Shown: positions 51,219 to 60,531 of the stretch, one piece after another | How the letters are laid out: each line of letters opens with the position of its first letter | Position numbering within the stretch: position 1 is the stretch's first letter | DNA from: Vicinamibacterales bacterium | Lineage (GTDB): Bacteria; Acidobacteriota; Vicinamibacteria; Vicinamibacterales; UBA823 | DNA: 64,000 bases | Direction of reading: 5' to 3' | Assembly: GCA_036012125.1 (NCBI GenBank) | Contig: DASCOS010000013.1 | Span: 1 to 64,000 of the forward strand | Program-made: the position numbers and the translations under genes | Notes under the pieces: model-generated | Databases searched by the model: none | What the model was told of the DNA's origin: nothing | The model's input: only the letters and a program-made list of their open reading frames with translations

Positions 51219-52268
51219 CTAGGGCCTGAAGCGAACGTATTTAACCAGTCGTTGCCTACCGACCTCCCCAGAATAAATGTTTCCCTCAAAGTCTACGCCG
51301 AGAAATTCTACTCCGGTGCCGGTTGGCGCTTCGGAATCAGGAATAAAGGAGGTGACCCAACCTGTTTGAACGTCGCCGATCCGAATCCCACGCTCCCAGC
51401 CAGGGTTCCACTGGTCATTTGACATACCATCACCAGCGTAGATGGCGCCGTGTGAATCGACGACGACCGTGCTGGGCCTACCGAACTGAGTCCACACGGC
51501 GAGGAGTGCACCTTCCTGATCAAAGATTTGCACGCGGTTGTTTCCCCGGTCTGCAACGATTATTCGGCCCTCGGAATCAATCGTTATGTCATGCGGGTCG
51601 TTAAATTTCCCCGGGTCGCCACTCCGTGCCTCAACGCCACCCCCCACTTCGAGAAGGAATTCACCGTCTTTTGAAAACTTCACAATCCGGTTGTTTCCCC
51701 CGCGGTGTCCATCACTGATCCATATCACGCCGCTGGGTGCAACGACGACACCAGCAGGTCCATTGAAGTGGTTAGGTCCGTAGCCTGAAACAGCCGCCTC
51801 GCCAAGAGTCATTACGACTTCGCCATCTTGGTCTAGTTTGAACACTTGATGTCCTAATCCGCGTTTCAATCCCTCGACTTCCCGTGCATCGCCTGCCGGT
51901 GCACCTTCAGTTACCCATAGATACCCTTCGTGATCGAGAAAGAAACCATGCGGAAAGGAGAACATGCCTGCACCGAAGCTCTTGACGACGTTACCATCGA
52001 GGTCGAATTTGAAGATAGCGTCCTGATCTGAATTGGCACAGTGATTTGCTCCGCATCTGGAGAGAATCCAGAGGTGCCTACCGTCTGGGTCAGGGAAAAT
52101 ACCACTTGGAACACCGAGCTTCCACCCGTTGGGCATTGACTCCCATCCGTGGACCGCATGATATGGATTATTCGCGACCGATTGGGCTTTCAGTTGAGTG
52201 ACGCCAATGGTGGTGAATCCCACAATGCAAAGCGCTAAGAAGAGCGTAGTGTGACTATGCCGCAACAT
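51219..52268 (-). CDS. Secreted NHL-repeat beta-propeller protein
   Basis: About 349 residues with a signal peptide (to ~Ala28). Six NHL-type blades: GVPSGIFPDPDGRHLWIL, SFPHGFFLDHEGYLWVTE, FNGPAGVVVAPSGVIWIS, FNDPHDITIDSEGRIIVADR-type, GRPSTVVVDSHGAIYAGD and EFLGVDFEGNIYSGE. Similar propellers include peptidyl-alpha-hydroxyglycine lyases, but catalytic ligands cannot be assigned here. The ATG at 52268 has AAGGAG six bases upstream; a TTG at 52289 overlaps the previous stop and is less likely. Confidence 0.86.
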   Translation of the reverse strand: MLRHSHTTLFLALCIVGFTTIGVTQLKAQSVANNPYHAVHGWESMPNGWKLGVPSGIFPDPDGRHLWILSRCGANHCANSDQDAIFKFDLDGNVVKSFGAGMFSFPHGFFLDHEGYLWVTEGAPAGDAREVEGLKRGLGHQVFKLDQDGEVVMTLGEAAVSGYGPNHFNGPAGVVVAPSGVIWISDGHRGGNNRIVKFSKDGEFLLEVGGGVEARSGDPGKFNDPHDITIDSEGRIIVADRGNNRVQIFDQEGALLAVWTQFGRPSTVVVDSHGAIYAGDGMSNDQWNPGWERGIRIGDVQTGWVTSFIPDSEAPTGTGVEFLGVDFEGNIYSGEVGRQRLVKYVRFRP

Positions 52269-52285
52269 AACTATCTCCTTTTTAC

Positions 52286-54346
52286 TCAAGGAAGGCGAAG
52301 GGCTACGAGCGACCCTGGCTGGTTTCGTCCTGCAATCTGTACGACAATGTGTTGTCGCTCATTATGCATGTAGGTCATCATTCCGTACTGGCCAGAAGCT
52401 GGCAATTCGACTGCGCCAAGTCGTGCACCGGTTGACTTATCGATTGCTCGGAGTAAGGGCTGGCCAGCAGTGCCTTCAGCATGAATTAATAGACTTGCCG
52501 TAACCATCGTCACCGGATGCGATGTTACACCGGTATTTGGTAGCGGAACGTCTTTGAGGGCGGGGTGATTCGTGATTCGATCAGGTGTATCTCCATTAGG
52601 AATCCACCACAAATGTTCACCCGTGTTCATGTCAATGGCCGTGATTCGACTATACGGAGGCTTAAAGATTGGTAGTCCTTGTGGGCCACGAAAGTTTCCC
52701 CTGTTAATAACTGCATAATCCGAGATGGTCTTGCCCGTGGTCTTTGGATCGTCTGGCTCGTCAATCTCATGCCCTGGGACAATATTTTCAGACCGACATC
52801 CAGTCAATGAGCCAACGTAGAGGATACCGGTCTCAGGGTCGGCCGAGGTCGGGCCGAAGATGTTGGTTGCGCCGCTTGGGCAACTAACAAACGAACGGAG
52901 CCCTGATGGGTGTCCAGTTTGTATCGGAGGATTAAAGATTGGTCCAATCCGATAGTTCTTAATGATCTCTAGTGCTTCTTGGCGAAGTTCGGGAGTGAAG
53001 TCGATGAGGTCGGATTCAGTTAGGCCTTGCATGTCATAGGCCAATGGCCAGGTTGGAAAGGGTTGAGTGGGGGAGAGCTGTTCGCCTGGCACTTCTGATC
53101 TGGGCACTTCTCGTTCCTCGATTGGCCAAATCGGTTCTCCGGTCTCTCGGTCAAAAGTGTAAGCCCAACCCTGTTTCGTAGTCTGCACAACGATGGGTTT
53201 TGACTGTCCATCGACGGTGACGTTCAAGAGTACTGGGGCTGTAGGATTATCGAAGTTCCAGATGTCATGGTGAACTAATTGATAGTGCCAGACCCGATGG
53301 CCCGTTCTAACGTCTAGGGCGAGAAGGCTTGTGCCAAACAGATTGTCTCCTGGGCGAAATCCACCGTAAAAGTCGATTGTCGGCGGATTGGTTGGGATAT
53401 AGACGATGCCCCGGTCCGGATCGGCTGACATCGGAGCCCATGAGGACACGTCACCTACCGTCTGCCAGGCGTCGTTTTCCCAGGTGTCGTGCCCAAATTC
53501 TCCCGGACGAGGAATCACGTGAAACTTCCACAGGTGTTCTCCCGTACGGGCATCGTAGGCCAGAATGTCACCGGGGATATTCTCGATACGAGTTTGGTAG
53601 TAGCCCTGCTCGTGAACATTACTTACGATGATTACTCCGTTGACCACAATTGGCGGTGACGAACTGCTCAGATTGCCAAGTTCGCGGGGAATTCCATGAT
53701 CGGGATCGTAGGTGTAACCAGAATCAAGCCATGGAGCCCAGTCCGCTACGAGGTCCGGAAGCAGGTCCACGACGCCGCCCTCTGGAAAACCAGCTAACGG
53801 GACTGCCTGTCCCCAGTCCTCTAGGTGGCGGCCGGTTTTCGCGTCGAGTGCGTGAAGAAAGAACGCTGGGCTGCTAGCGAAGATGACTCCTCGACCATCG
53901 ACCTCTCCATAGGCAACACCCTTACCGTAATTATTTCGCATGCCTCGGTCGTAACGTGTGGTGTGTGGTTCGCGGTAGGTCCACACCGTCTCCCCGGTGG
54001 CAGGGTCAACTGCGGCGATGGTTCGACGCTGCCCAGCAACGGTATACAGAAGGCCATCAACATAAATCGGAGTCGATCGAAACACGTAGTCAACACTGGG
54101 ACCGAAGTTATCCCCGCGCCATATCCAGGCGACCTCGAGGTCTTCAAAGTTGCTAGCGTCGACCTGATCGAGCGGTGAATATCGAGTGTGTGCTGCATCT
54201 CCACCGATGTAGCGCCAGTCCCCTGCAATAGGGTCCTGGCTCTGAGCCACGGCTAGGTTCGCTGTTCCACAAAAAAGAATCAGAATGAGCAGCCAGGAGG
54301 TAATGATTTTCTGTTGTATTACAACAGCAGTTGACTTCATGATCAT
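52286..54346 (-). CDS. PQQ-dependent dehydrogenase (quinoprotein propeller)
   Basis: A 686-residue secreted enzyme, signal peptide 1-34 (LAVAQ). Eight-bladed WD-like propeller: GDWRYIGGDAAHTRYSPLDQ opens it; GETVWTYREPHTTRYDRG, ILAYDARTGEHLWKFH, LLALDVRTGHRVWHYQLVHHDIWNFDNPT and ITAIDMNTGEHLWWIPNGD are repeat blades with the tryptophan-docking pattern. No C-terminal cytochrome domain, but a cytochrome gene is in the operon. The substrate (alcohol, sugar or aldehyde) is not evident. Genes for PQQ synthesis are not in the window. Confidence 0.88.
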   Translation of the reverse strand: MIMKSTAVVIQQKIITSWLLILILFCGTANLAVAQSQDPIAGDWRYIGGDAAHTRYSPLDQVDASNFEDLEVAWIWRGDNFGPSVDYVFRSTPIYVDGLLYTVAGQRRTIAAVDPATGETVWTYREPHTTRYDRGMRNNYGKGVAYGEVDGRGVIFASSPAFFLHALDAKTGRHLEDWGQAVPLAGFPEGGVVDLLPDLVADWAPWLDSGYTYDPDHGIPRELGNLSSSSPPIVVNGVIIVSNVHEQGYYQTRIENIPGDILAYDARTGEHLWKFHVIPRPGEFGHDTWENDAWQTVGDVSSWAPMSADPDRGIVYIPTNPPTIDFYGGFRPGDNLFGTSLLALDVRTGHRVWHYQLVHHDIWNFDNPTAPVLLNVTVDGQSKPIVVQTTKQGWAYTFDRETGEPIWPIEEREVPRSEVPGEQLSPTQPFPTWPLAYDMQGLTESDLIDFTPELRQEALEIIKNYRIGPIFNPPIQTGHPSGLRSFVSCPSGATNIFGPTSADPETGILYVGSLTGCRSENIVPGHEIDEPDDPKTTGKTISDYAVINRGNFRGPQGLPIFKPPYSRITAIDMNTGEHLWWIPNGDTPDRITNHPALKDVPLPNTGVTSHPVTMVTASLLIHAEGTAGQPLLRAIDKSTGARLGAVELPASGQYGMMTYMHNERQHIVVQIAGRNQPGSLVALRLP

Positions 54347-54414
54347 CGTCGGTCCTTCATCATCTTACGATTCACGGTGCGATCCTGTCGGCCAGAATTA
54401 TACTCGGGCGCAGC

Positions 54415-54954
54415 CTACTTCAACATTTCGGGGGGTGGGATTCTGTCTAGTAACGTTAATCCTCGTCCCGGATCGATTCGGACAATAGTGTAGGTAATGG
54501 ATTCTGGGATGTCTGAAAAATAGTGTGGCGTGCCAGCAGGGATAATAATGATGTCACCCTTGTTTACCTGGCGAACCATCCCACCTTCCATGCCAGTGCC
54601 CGTCGAGCCGGGTCCCGACAACATGCGTCTCAGAGCCGTGTTCTCACGAGCTCGCGGTGCGATGAGTCGGCCGCCGGTTACCAGTGTTGCTGAGCCCTCA
54701 ACGATGCTGTAGACCTCGGTCACTTCGCTGTGAATCGTACCCGCCACCACGTTTGCTGACGGGCCTCGCCCAACAATCGCTACGCCAACATGGTATCCAC
54801 CAGCATCGATGGTACGCATGGGTGAGTCAGTTATTCCTTGGGCGACTGCGATATCTAGAGTTTCTTGAAGCTCGGAGTTTGTTACGGTCACGGCAGGAAT
54901 TGATACTGAGCTGACTTGCGCGATTAGAACTAGAAATGCAAGCAGGTTCACCAT
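54415..54954 (-). CDS. Secreted cupin-domain protein
   Basis: A 179-residue protein with an N-terminal signal (LLAFLVLIAQVSSVS). The cupin core has HSEVTEVYSIVEGSATLVTG (motif 1, His and Glu) and GDIIIIPAGTPHYFSDI (motif 2, His). A metal-binding jelly-roll of unknown substrate. AAAGGAG lies upstream of the ATG. First gene of the minus-strand redox operon; no clear promoter was found in the 183-base gap to the porin gene. Confidence 0.85.
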   Translation of the reverse strand: MVNLLAFLVLIAQVSSVSIPAVTVTNSELQETLDIAVAQGITDSPMRTIDAGGYHVGVAIVGRGPSANVVAGTIHSEVTEVYSIVEGSATLVTGGRLIAPRARENTALRRMLSGPGSTGTGMEGGMVRQVNKGDIIIIPAGTPHYFSDIPESITYTIVRIDPGRGLTLLDRIPPPEMLK

Positions 54955-55173
54955 GTCACTCTCCTTTTATCGAGCCGGTAACACACAATCTGCGTCGTCC
55001 ATCCCTTGACGCTTTACATCGGCGACCTGAAGTTCAACTAGGCTCAGCCAATACAGGCAAATACGCTACACTTGAAAGATGTCTGAGCGAACTCTTAATA
55101 GAAGTCTTCAACGACGAACCGATGCGACGATGGTAATTTGTTGATACCGTCTTTCTTTCGCAGTCTAGCCAGT
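54955..55173. promoter_or_regulatory. Divergent region between the cupin operon and the porin gene
   Basis: Holds both promoters. TTGACG near 55003 and TACACT near 55070 on the plus strand are candidate elements of unrelated spacing. No riboswitch-like structure seen. Confidence 0.35.
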
Positions 55174-56604
55174 ATGATAGCCCGAATGCCATCAATCTGT
55201 TGGATCCAGCAATTACTCCGTTCAGTTCTGGTGTTCTGCATACTGATTCTAGTAAACGCGCCTCTCTTGGCGCGGCAAATCGATCCTCAAAGGTCTGGAC
55301 CTACTAAGAGTTCGGCGTCTAAACCGGAGAGACGGTCCCTGAATGAAGAACAGGGTCGCGTTGTTGCTGAAGACGACCGGCTTCGTGTGAAGGTCCGTTT
55401 CATGGCCGCATATGGCCATGATTCAGCACAGGCATCATTAGGACTCGAGAAGCAAGGACGGGTTGGGTACGCCATTGTCAACCTCTCAGGCAGTATTAGC
55501 GAACGATTGTCGTATGTATTTGAAATTAATCCGATAACGGAAACGAGCGCATTGCCTGCGTGCGGTGAGAAAAACTTTTTCTTTCCAAATAGTCCAGATG
55601 CAATCGGGCCAACCGTTGGTTGCGATCCAGATGGACGAACGCGTGTTGACGACTATCGGTTTCTTGCGCTTGACCTAGTTAACCAGCAGGGAGCACTGCG
55701 TCAGGCCTACCTTTCATATGAACCGAGTTTCACCAAAGTTAAATTTGGGCGCTTTATGCTGCCGATTGGCTTTCATTGGGAAGATGCAGGCTCGTTTACT
55801 TCAAAAGATGCGACCCATATACAGCGCATTAATGCTGAATCAAATTTCGGCACTGTAATTTCACTGGTGGCTGGTGAAGATAGTGGTCGCGATACCCCTC
55901 TAGCCACGCTTAACCTGGCTGGGTTCTTAGGCGATGGTAATCGACAGTCTGATTACGACTATTTCTATTTTCTGAATCCAGATTTGGACACAAATTCTGC
56001 CTTAACGGTATTACTTTCTGGTGCCTTTGCCCCGTATCCGGGAATTGAGGTGCGTGGTGCTGTTAAGCGAGGGTTCAGCGGCTCCAAAGTGGAACGTTTA
56101 CCAAACTACTTTGCGAGTAAACGACATGACTCGGCCGTGGTGCTCTCAGCTCGCTATTCTCCTGTTAGGTTTTTAACCGCCTTTGGTGAGTGGGCAAATT
56201 ACACGTGGGGCCCAACAGAGACTTCAGCGCAGATGTTAGGCTTCGGTACCGCGCCAATTAAGAAATCAGGCTATTACGGGGGGATTGATAGTTTTATCCC
56301 GGTAACGGAGAACTTGAAGATCGGCACGGTGATCACACGTGAGGAGTTATCAAGAGATGATTCCTTGATTAAATATCTTTCTGAACAAGAACTCCTTAAG
56401 GTGTCAATGGGTAAGAAGGAACGCTCAACGGTATTTCGCATGTATGCGGATTTTGGTGAAGTTGTAACCTTGGCGTTTTATCGTAATTTAATGTCGAATC
56501 CATTCCCCTGGGTCTCAGGCATTGATCCAATTGACGGACCCCGAGCTTTTACCGGCCGAGGCACCGATAAGTGGGGACTTGTCGTCAGATTCAATCTGGA
56601 GTGA
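55174..56604 (+). CDS. Outer-membrane porin (phosphate-selective porin O/P-like)
   Basis: About 476 residues, signal peptide then beta-barrel. A polar N-terminal segment (SSASKPERRSLNEEQ) leads into alternating strands such as VKVRFMAAYGHDSAQASLGL, LSYVFEINPITETSA, LRQAYLSYEPSFTKVKFGRFMLPIGF, and a terminal strand GLVVRFNLE; the last residue is Glu rather than the usual Phe. The start is uncertain: ATG at 55174 or 55186, or TTG at 55138. The QAYLSY...KFGRFMLPIGF block is typical of OprP-like porins. Expressed away from the cupin/PQQ operon. Confidence 0.78.
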   Translation: MIARMPSICWIQQLLRSVLVFCILILVNAPLLARQIDPQRSGPTKSSASKPERRSLNEEQGRVVAEDDRLRVKVRFMAAYGHDSAQASLGLEKQGRVGYAIVNLSGSISERLSYVFEINPITETSALPACGEKNFFFPNSPDAIGPTVGCDPDGRTRVDDYRFLALDLVNQQGALRQAYLSYEPSFTKVKFGRFMLPIGFHWEDAGSFTSKDATHIQRINAESNFGTVISLVAGEDSGRDTPLATLNLAGFLGDGNRQSDYDYFYFLNPDLDTNSALTVLLSGAFAPYPGIEVRGAVKRGFSGSKVERLPNYFASKRHDSAVVLSARYSPVRFLTAFGEWANYTWGPTETSAQMLGFGTAPIKKSGYYGGIDSFIPVTENLKIGTVITREELSRDDSLIKYLSEQELLKVSMGKKERSTVFRMYADFGEVVTLAFYRNLMSNPFPWVSGIDPIDGPRAFTGRGTDKWGLVVRFNLE

Positions 56605-56623
56605 GGTTGGGGCGCAACGACCT

Positions 56624-57751
56624 TTATGTAGCGAGCGTTCGGGCTAATTGTTTTGTGAGGGCCCTCTTGGCTGCTGAGATCACTTTTATCGCTGGGAGAG
56701 TTCTAAGGCAGCGAAAATCCCCAGGTTCACAGTGTCGTTGATCGCAAGGGCGACACGGTAACTCCCCAACGTCGACTGACTCTGTAATTAGAGCAGGACT
56801 CCTCCACGGTGAGGACCTTGTGGCCAGTGTTGGCCCATAGATACCCACAATAGGTGTTGTGGTGGTCGCGGCTATATGAAGGGGACCGCTGTCGCCGCCA
56901 ATGAACAAAGCTGCCCTAATAATCAGTGACTGCAATTCAGCTACACCAAAGTGATCTGCTGAAGTTACCAACGGCGTAGCCCTTCCAGTTCTTGCGTGTA
57001 CTTCAGTGATAATCTGATTCGTTGTAGACGGATCGGACGGGTCAGAAGTCACAACGAATCGCAGCTCTGGGTCAAAGGCGGCAAGGTTGACGATTGTTTC
57101 TATGAAGAATTCAATGGGCCATTGCCGGAAGGGAGTACCGACTCTCACATGAATGACTACGAAACCTTTTGTTTTGTCACGTACTAAACGTCGACAAGCG
57201 ATCGTTTTACGGATTAGTTCAGCAGTGATCAGTTTTTTATAAACCGAGAGTGCCGTTTCTATATTTCCGTTCATTTCAACGGGATCGCGTTCTGGGTCAG
57301 GCCTTGCGGCGAGGCTCTTGTCGAGGGAAGAGAGTAGGTCCCACTGATTCATAACCGAGTGACGTGGCTCTGTTTGGACTGGTCTTCTGACGAGATGTGT
57401 ATATGGCCAACGTCTGTAGGGCATCGAATATCCGATTCGAGTCTGAGCGCGGGTTACCCAGGTCAACCAGTTCCCGCGCGGCCCTCCATGAAAATCAATG
57501 ACTGCGTCAAAGCGTGCGGCGCGAAGTCTTTGCGCAAGTTGTAAGTCGTATATTAGGCGTCGAAATCCCCGAGGTCGCTCGGCGATGATCAGTTTTGTGA
57601 GGTGTTGGTTCTCGGATAAGACAGGGGCAGCGGCACGTTCAACAAGGTAGACCAGTTCAGCGTCTGGAAACCGTTGCCTTAGTGCTCGAATAGCCGGGGT
57701 TGTAAAGACTACATCGCCAATAAGACGTAAACGAATTAGGAGAATCTTCAC
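56624..57751 (-). CDS. Glycosyltransferase family 9 (heptosyltransferase type)
   Basis: A 375-residue GT-B enzyme related to WaaC/WaaF, which add heptose to lipid A-core. Opening KILLIRLRLIGDVVFTTPAIRALRQRFP is typical, as are IDFHGGPRGN, ADHFGVAELQSLI and FIGGDSGPLHIAATTTTPIVGIYGPT. It starts with GTG (57749-57751). No other core-LPS gene is adjacent. The donor may be ADP-heptose or another sugar. Confidence 0.9.
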   Translation of the reverse strand: MKILLIRLRLIGDVVFTTPAIRALRQRFPDAELVYLVERAAAPVLSENQHLTKLIIAERPRGFRRLIYDLQLAQRLRAARFDAVIDFHGGPRGNWLTWVTRAQTRIGYSMPYRRWPYTHLVRRPVQTEPRHSVMNQWDLLSSLDKSLAARPDPERDPVEMNGNIETALSVYKKLITAELIRKTIACRRLVRDKTKGFVVIHVRVGTPFRQWPIEFFIETIVNLAAFDPELRFVVTSDPSDPSTTNQIITEVHARTGRATPLVTSADHFGVAELQSLIIRAALFIGGDSGPLHIAATTTTPIVGIYGPTLATRSSPWRSPALITESVDVGELPCRPCDQRHCEPGDFRCLRTLPAIKVISAAKRALTKQLARTLAT

Positions 57752-57799
57752 AGCTCGATCGTGGTGCGAATCGATTTCTATATGTTCATTGAGATTGTG

Positions 57800-59023
57800 T
57801 TAAGCCAGTCTCGATAGGACCCGAAGGAAATGATCGATGTCGTCTTGATTATTAAACATTCCAACACTTGCACGAATTTGTGTTTCCTTTTCGCGAAAAG
57901 AGACACTAATGTTCTCTTCGTCAAGAACGCGTCGGATGAGTCCAGGGTCGAGGCCGTGATCGAAACTGGTAATACAGGATGGATTATTGGCAGGAGTAAA
58001 CATGCTGTAGCCCAATTTGGCGATACCATTTCGAAGAGTCTGAGCCAGTGCCACGGTGTGCGCCTCGATGCGACTCAGTCCAACCTGGTTAATGTAGCCA
58101 AGTGCAGCATTTAATTGTGCAACAGCACCGTAGATGAGTCCTGCGTACTCGTATTTTTCGGCTGAAGTCTTTAGCTCAAAATTATAATTCGGCAGTGACC
58201 TGGAAACTTGATTGTGTCCGAATCTGTCTGGTGTGATGCGGTCAAGATGTTCTTCGCGAACGAAGAAGGGAGCAGCTCCCCAGCTCGCGAGTAGATACTT
58301 ATACGAGTTGGCGCAGACAAAATCCGCTCCGGTTTCACGAAGGTTGGTCGGAAAAGAGCCCAAGGCTTGAATTCCGTCTGCAAAGAGAAATCCCCCGTTG
58401 GCATGGATAAGCTCTGCTAGGGCAGGAAGATTGTGTCGGTATCCATTACGATTGGAAACCCAGGCTACTGAAATGAGACGAGTACGTGCATCAGTCCTCG
58501 ATTCGAAGTCTTGAATTCGGGAGCGACCATTCGTATGCGGAACGATACGCAGTTCGATGCCCTTTGCCTGTTCTAGCCAACGGTATAGGACGAATGAGGT
58601 AATAAAGTGTAGTTCGTCAATGACGACGTTATCGCCAGCCTTTAGATCGATGGCGCTGGTTACGATATTTTCTGCGTCACTCGTCGAGAAAAGAAGAGCC
58701 ACTTCGTCTCTGGTAGCGCCAAATAGTTCAGCGAACTTCACGCGCGTAGCTTCCTTTATCTCCATGGAAATGCCGAGACCCTTCGCAGGCGTTAGCTGTT
58801 GTTCATTGGCATATTTAATGGCGGCCTCATGGACGACACGTGGAAAGGGCCCTACGTAAGAGGTATTCAGATATGTCTGATTCTGGGTAACAGCAAAATC
58901 ATCTCGGATACCTAGTGGATTTCTTTTAATAGACATTGTCGAATTCATTTTCGGGGATGATAAAGGTGTTAGTCCTAAAGCGCCTGTAGTCTTTAGAAAG
59001 TGGCGACGGTCAACATTAGTCAT
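57800..59023 (-). CDS. Class V PLP-dependent aminotransferase-like enzyme with Tat signal
   Basis: A 407-residue fold-type I PLP enzyme. Lys242 in CANSYKYLLASWG is the Schiff-base lysine and Asp216 in FADGIQALGS the PLP-ring partner; the N-terminal TYLNTSYVGPFP is usual for cysteine desulfurase/isopenicillin-N epimerase relatives. No SxGSAC cysteine loop of desulfurases is visible. The N-terminus, DRRHFLKTTGALGLTP, is a twin-arginine signal, so the folded enzyme with its cofactor may be exported. The gene has its own upstream region with a 14-base palindrome (59177-59190). Confidence 0.88.
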   Translation of the reverse strand: MTNVDRRHFLKTTGALGLTPLSSPKMNSTMSIKRNPLGIRDDFAVTQNQTYLNTSYVGPFPRVVHEAAIKYANEQQLTPAKGLGISMEIKEATRVKFAELFGATRDEVALLFSTSDAENIVTSAIDLKAGDNVVIDELHFITSFVLYRWLEQAKGIELRIVPHTNGRSRIQDFESRTDARTRLISVAWVSNRNGYRHNLPALAELIHANGGFLFADGIQALGSFPTNLRETGADFVCANSYKYLLASWGAAPFFVREEHLDRITPDRFGHNQVSRSLPNYNFELKTSAEKYEYAGLIYGAVAQLNAALGYINQVGLSRIEAHTVALAQTLRNGIAKLGYSMFTPANNPSCITSFDHGLDPGLIRRVLDEENISVSFREKETQIRASVGMFNNQDDIDHFLRVLSRLA

Positions 59024-59371
59024 GGCATTTCCCTGTCGAGTTTGCGTTGAAGGTTACTTAGAACGCCGCAAAAAAATTCGTCAGCCACGAAGCTCAAAAA
59101 GGTGATTTGTCCAGCGGTCCTATGACTGTGAGTAGCACGTCAACAATCACGCCGAACTGATAACGATTACGAATCCAATTGTATACAATTTAAATTTGAT
59201 TGTGTTCAGTGGCTTGGACAATGCCCTCGAAATGCTACCTACTCTATTCCGCAGGTTTTCATGACTACGCTAGACTGTCAGTTAGAGGGACAAGGTTGGA
59301 GACCGTGAGGCGTAATGTGGATTTGAGAGTTAGTTGGTCATATAGATATTGATATTGAGGGTGATTTGGGC
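59024..59371. promoter_or_regulatory. Divergent region between the Tat-tagged PLP enzyme and the YdcF-like gene
   Basis: About 350 bases without a gene. It contains the perfect palindrome AATTGTATACAATT at 59177-59190. GAGGGTG before 59372 is the ribosome-binding site of the YdcF-like gene, and GGGAAA precedes the PLP enzyme ATG. Confidence 0.55.
59177..59190. promoter_or_regulatory. 14-base perfect palindrome, operator-like
   Basis: AATTGTATACAATT is identical on both strands. The TTGTATACAA core resembles GntR-family (FCD subgroup) operators, as far as known. It is 154 bases upstream of the PLP enzyme ATG and 181 upstream of the YdcF-like gene. No GntR gene is in the window. Confidence 0.5.
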
Positions 59372-60034
59372 ATGTTATCAATCGGAGTGGCCCTGCGAGG
59401 CAAGAGACGGAAGTTTGTTTTTATTGGTGTTTTCCTTGCGGGTTGCATCATTACCGGAGTTCTTTCGAGGGCTCCGATACTTACTTGGCTAGGAGGACAG
59501 CTGATACGGAGCGATAACCTTGAGCAATCTGACGCGATTGTCATTCTGTCCGGGGGTGAGTTTGCTGAACGGGAGATTGAGGGCGCCGATCTATATCGGG
59601 CAGGATTTGCTCCCAGAGTAGCGATTTCTGTAGGTCGAGAGGCTCCAGGAGCAAAAGAGTTGGCACGGCGAGGGGTTGGTCTTTCTGATCTCTTGGAAAT
59701 CCGCCTTTACCATCTCGAAGGCTTAGGCGTGCCTCGGTCAGCGATCTCCTTACTTCCTGGGCGAGCCAGCTCCACTCGAGACGAAGCCGTTATGGCCGCA
59801 GAATGGTCCGAGGCGAATGATGTCACGAGTCTCATCGTCGTTACTTCGGCGTATCACACCGCTCGAGCTGGGTTTATCTTTGAACGGATATTCGATCGTC
59901 AGCCTGTGAGAATATCGCTTCGCCCGTCTGGCGCCGATGATTTCAGAGCTGATTCATGGTGGAAAGAGCGGACGACCTTGCGTAACGGAATTTTTGAGCT
60001 GCAGCGGACGCTGTTCTATTGGTTAGCGTATTAG
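59372..60034 (+). CDS. YdcF/DUF218-like membrane-anchored protein
   Basis: About 220 residues: a single N-terminal membrane segment (FVFIGVFLAGCIITGVL), then a DUF218 domain with DAIVILSGGEFAEREIEGADLY and SSTRDEAVMAAEW, VVTSAYHTARAGFIF, the ElyC/SanA/YdcF pattern. E. coli ElyC affects peptidoglycan at low temperature. The ATG at 59372 has a good ribosome-binding site; a TTG at 59366 adds two residues. Confidence 0.85.
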   Translation: MLSIGVALRGKRRKFVFIGVFLAGCIITGVLSRAPILTWLGGQLIRSDNLEQSDAIVILSGGEFAEREIEGADLYRAGFAPRVAISVGREAPGAKELARRGVGLSDLLEIRLYHLEGLGVPRSAISLLPGRASSTRDEAVMAAEWSEANDVTSLIVVTSAYHTARAGFIFERIFDRQPVRISLRPSGADDFRADSWWKERTTLRNGIFELQRTLFYWLAY

Positions 60035-60056
60035 AGTTCCTGCTTGGATGTAGTGT

Positions 60057-60506
60057 TCAGGCAGGATCATCACGGTCTGCACGATATCGAGCCACGCGCA
60101 TCGCTATGTCTGGTTTAGATGTATCGATGGAACCTTGCAGTAAGGCTCCATCATCCATCACAACATCGGTTGCTATGAGTTCACCTTGAACTTGTGCGGT
60201 CCGTCGAAGCTCGGCCAACCTCTCGACTGTTAGGGTTCCAATTACTCGACCAAGAACCGTAATTGTTTTAGCGAAAATCCTACCCTCAATACTTCCGTGA
60301 GGACCGATCGCAACTCCATGGTCAGGCGCGCTGACCGTGCCTTCAAAGGTTCCGTTAATGATCACGTGTTCGTGAGCGTACAACTCGCCTTTGATCGTAA
60401 CTGTTTCCCCCACCGACGTGACCATTTCGGCCTTTGGAGTATCTAAGGGGAGGGTAGCAGGAGGCTCGAAGCGTGCCACGTTACCCTCGGCGACTTTTCT
60501 AGGCAT
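60057..60506 (-). CDS. Bactofilin, copy 2
   Basis: About 149 residues. The beta-helix core (residues ~30-125) repeats short hydrophobic pairs: GETVTIKGELYAHEHVIING, TFEGTVSAPDHGVAIGPHG, RIFAKTITVLGRVIGTLTV, VQGELIATDVVMDDGALLQG. N-terminal tail PRKVAEGNVARFEPPATLP is polar. The two copies in this window differ in flanks and may form different polymers. Start at 60506 gives a normal bactofilin opening. Confidence 0.92.
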   Translation of the reverse strand: MPRKVAEGNVARFEPPATLPLDTPKAEMVTSVGETVTIKGELYAHEHVIINGTFEGTVSAPDHGVAIGPHGSIEGRIFAKTITVLGRVIGTLTVERLAELRRTAQVQGELIATDVVMDDGALLQGSIDTSKPDIAMRVARYRADRDDPA

Positions 60507-60531
60507 GAAGCTTAGTCCCAATCTATATATT

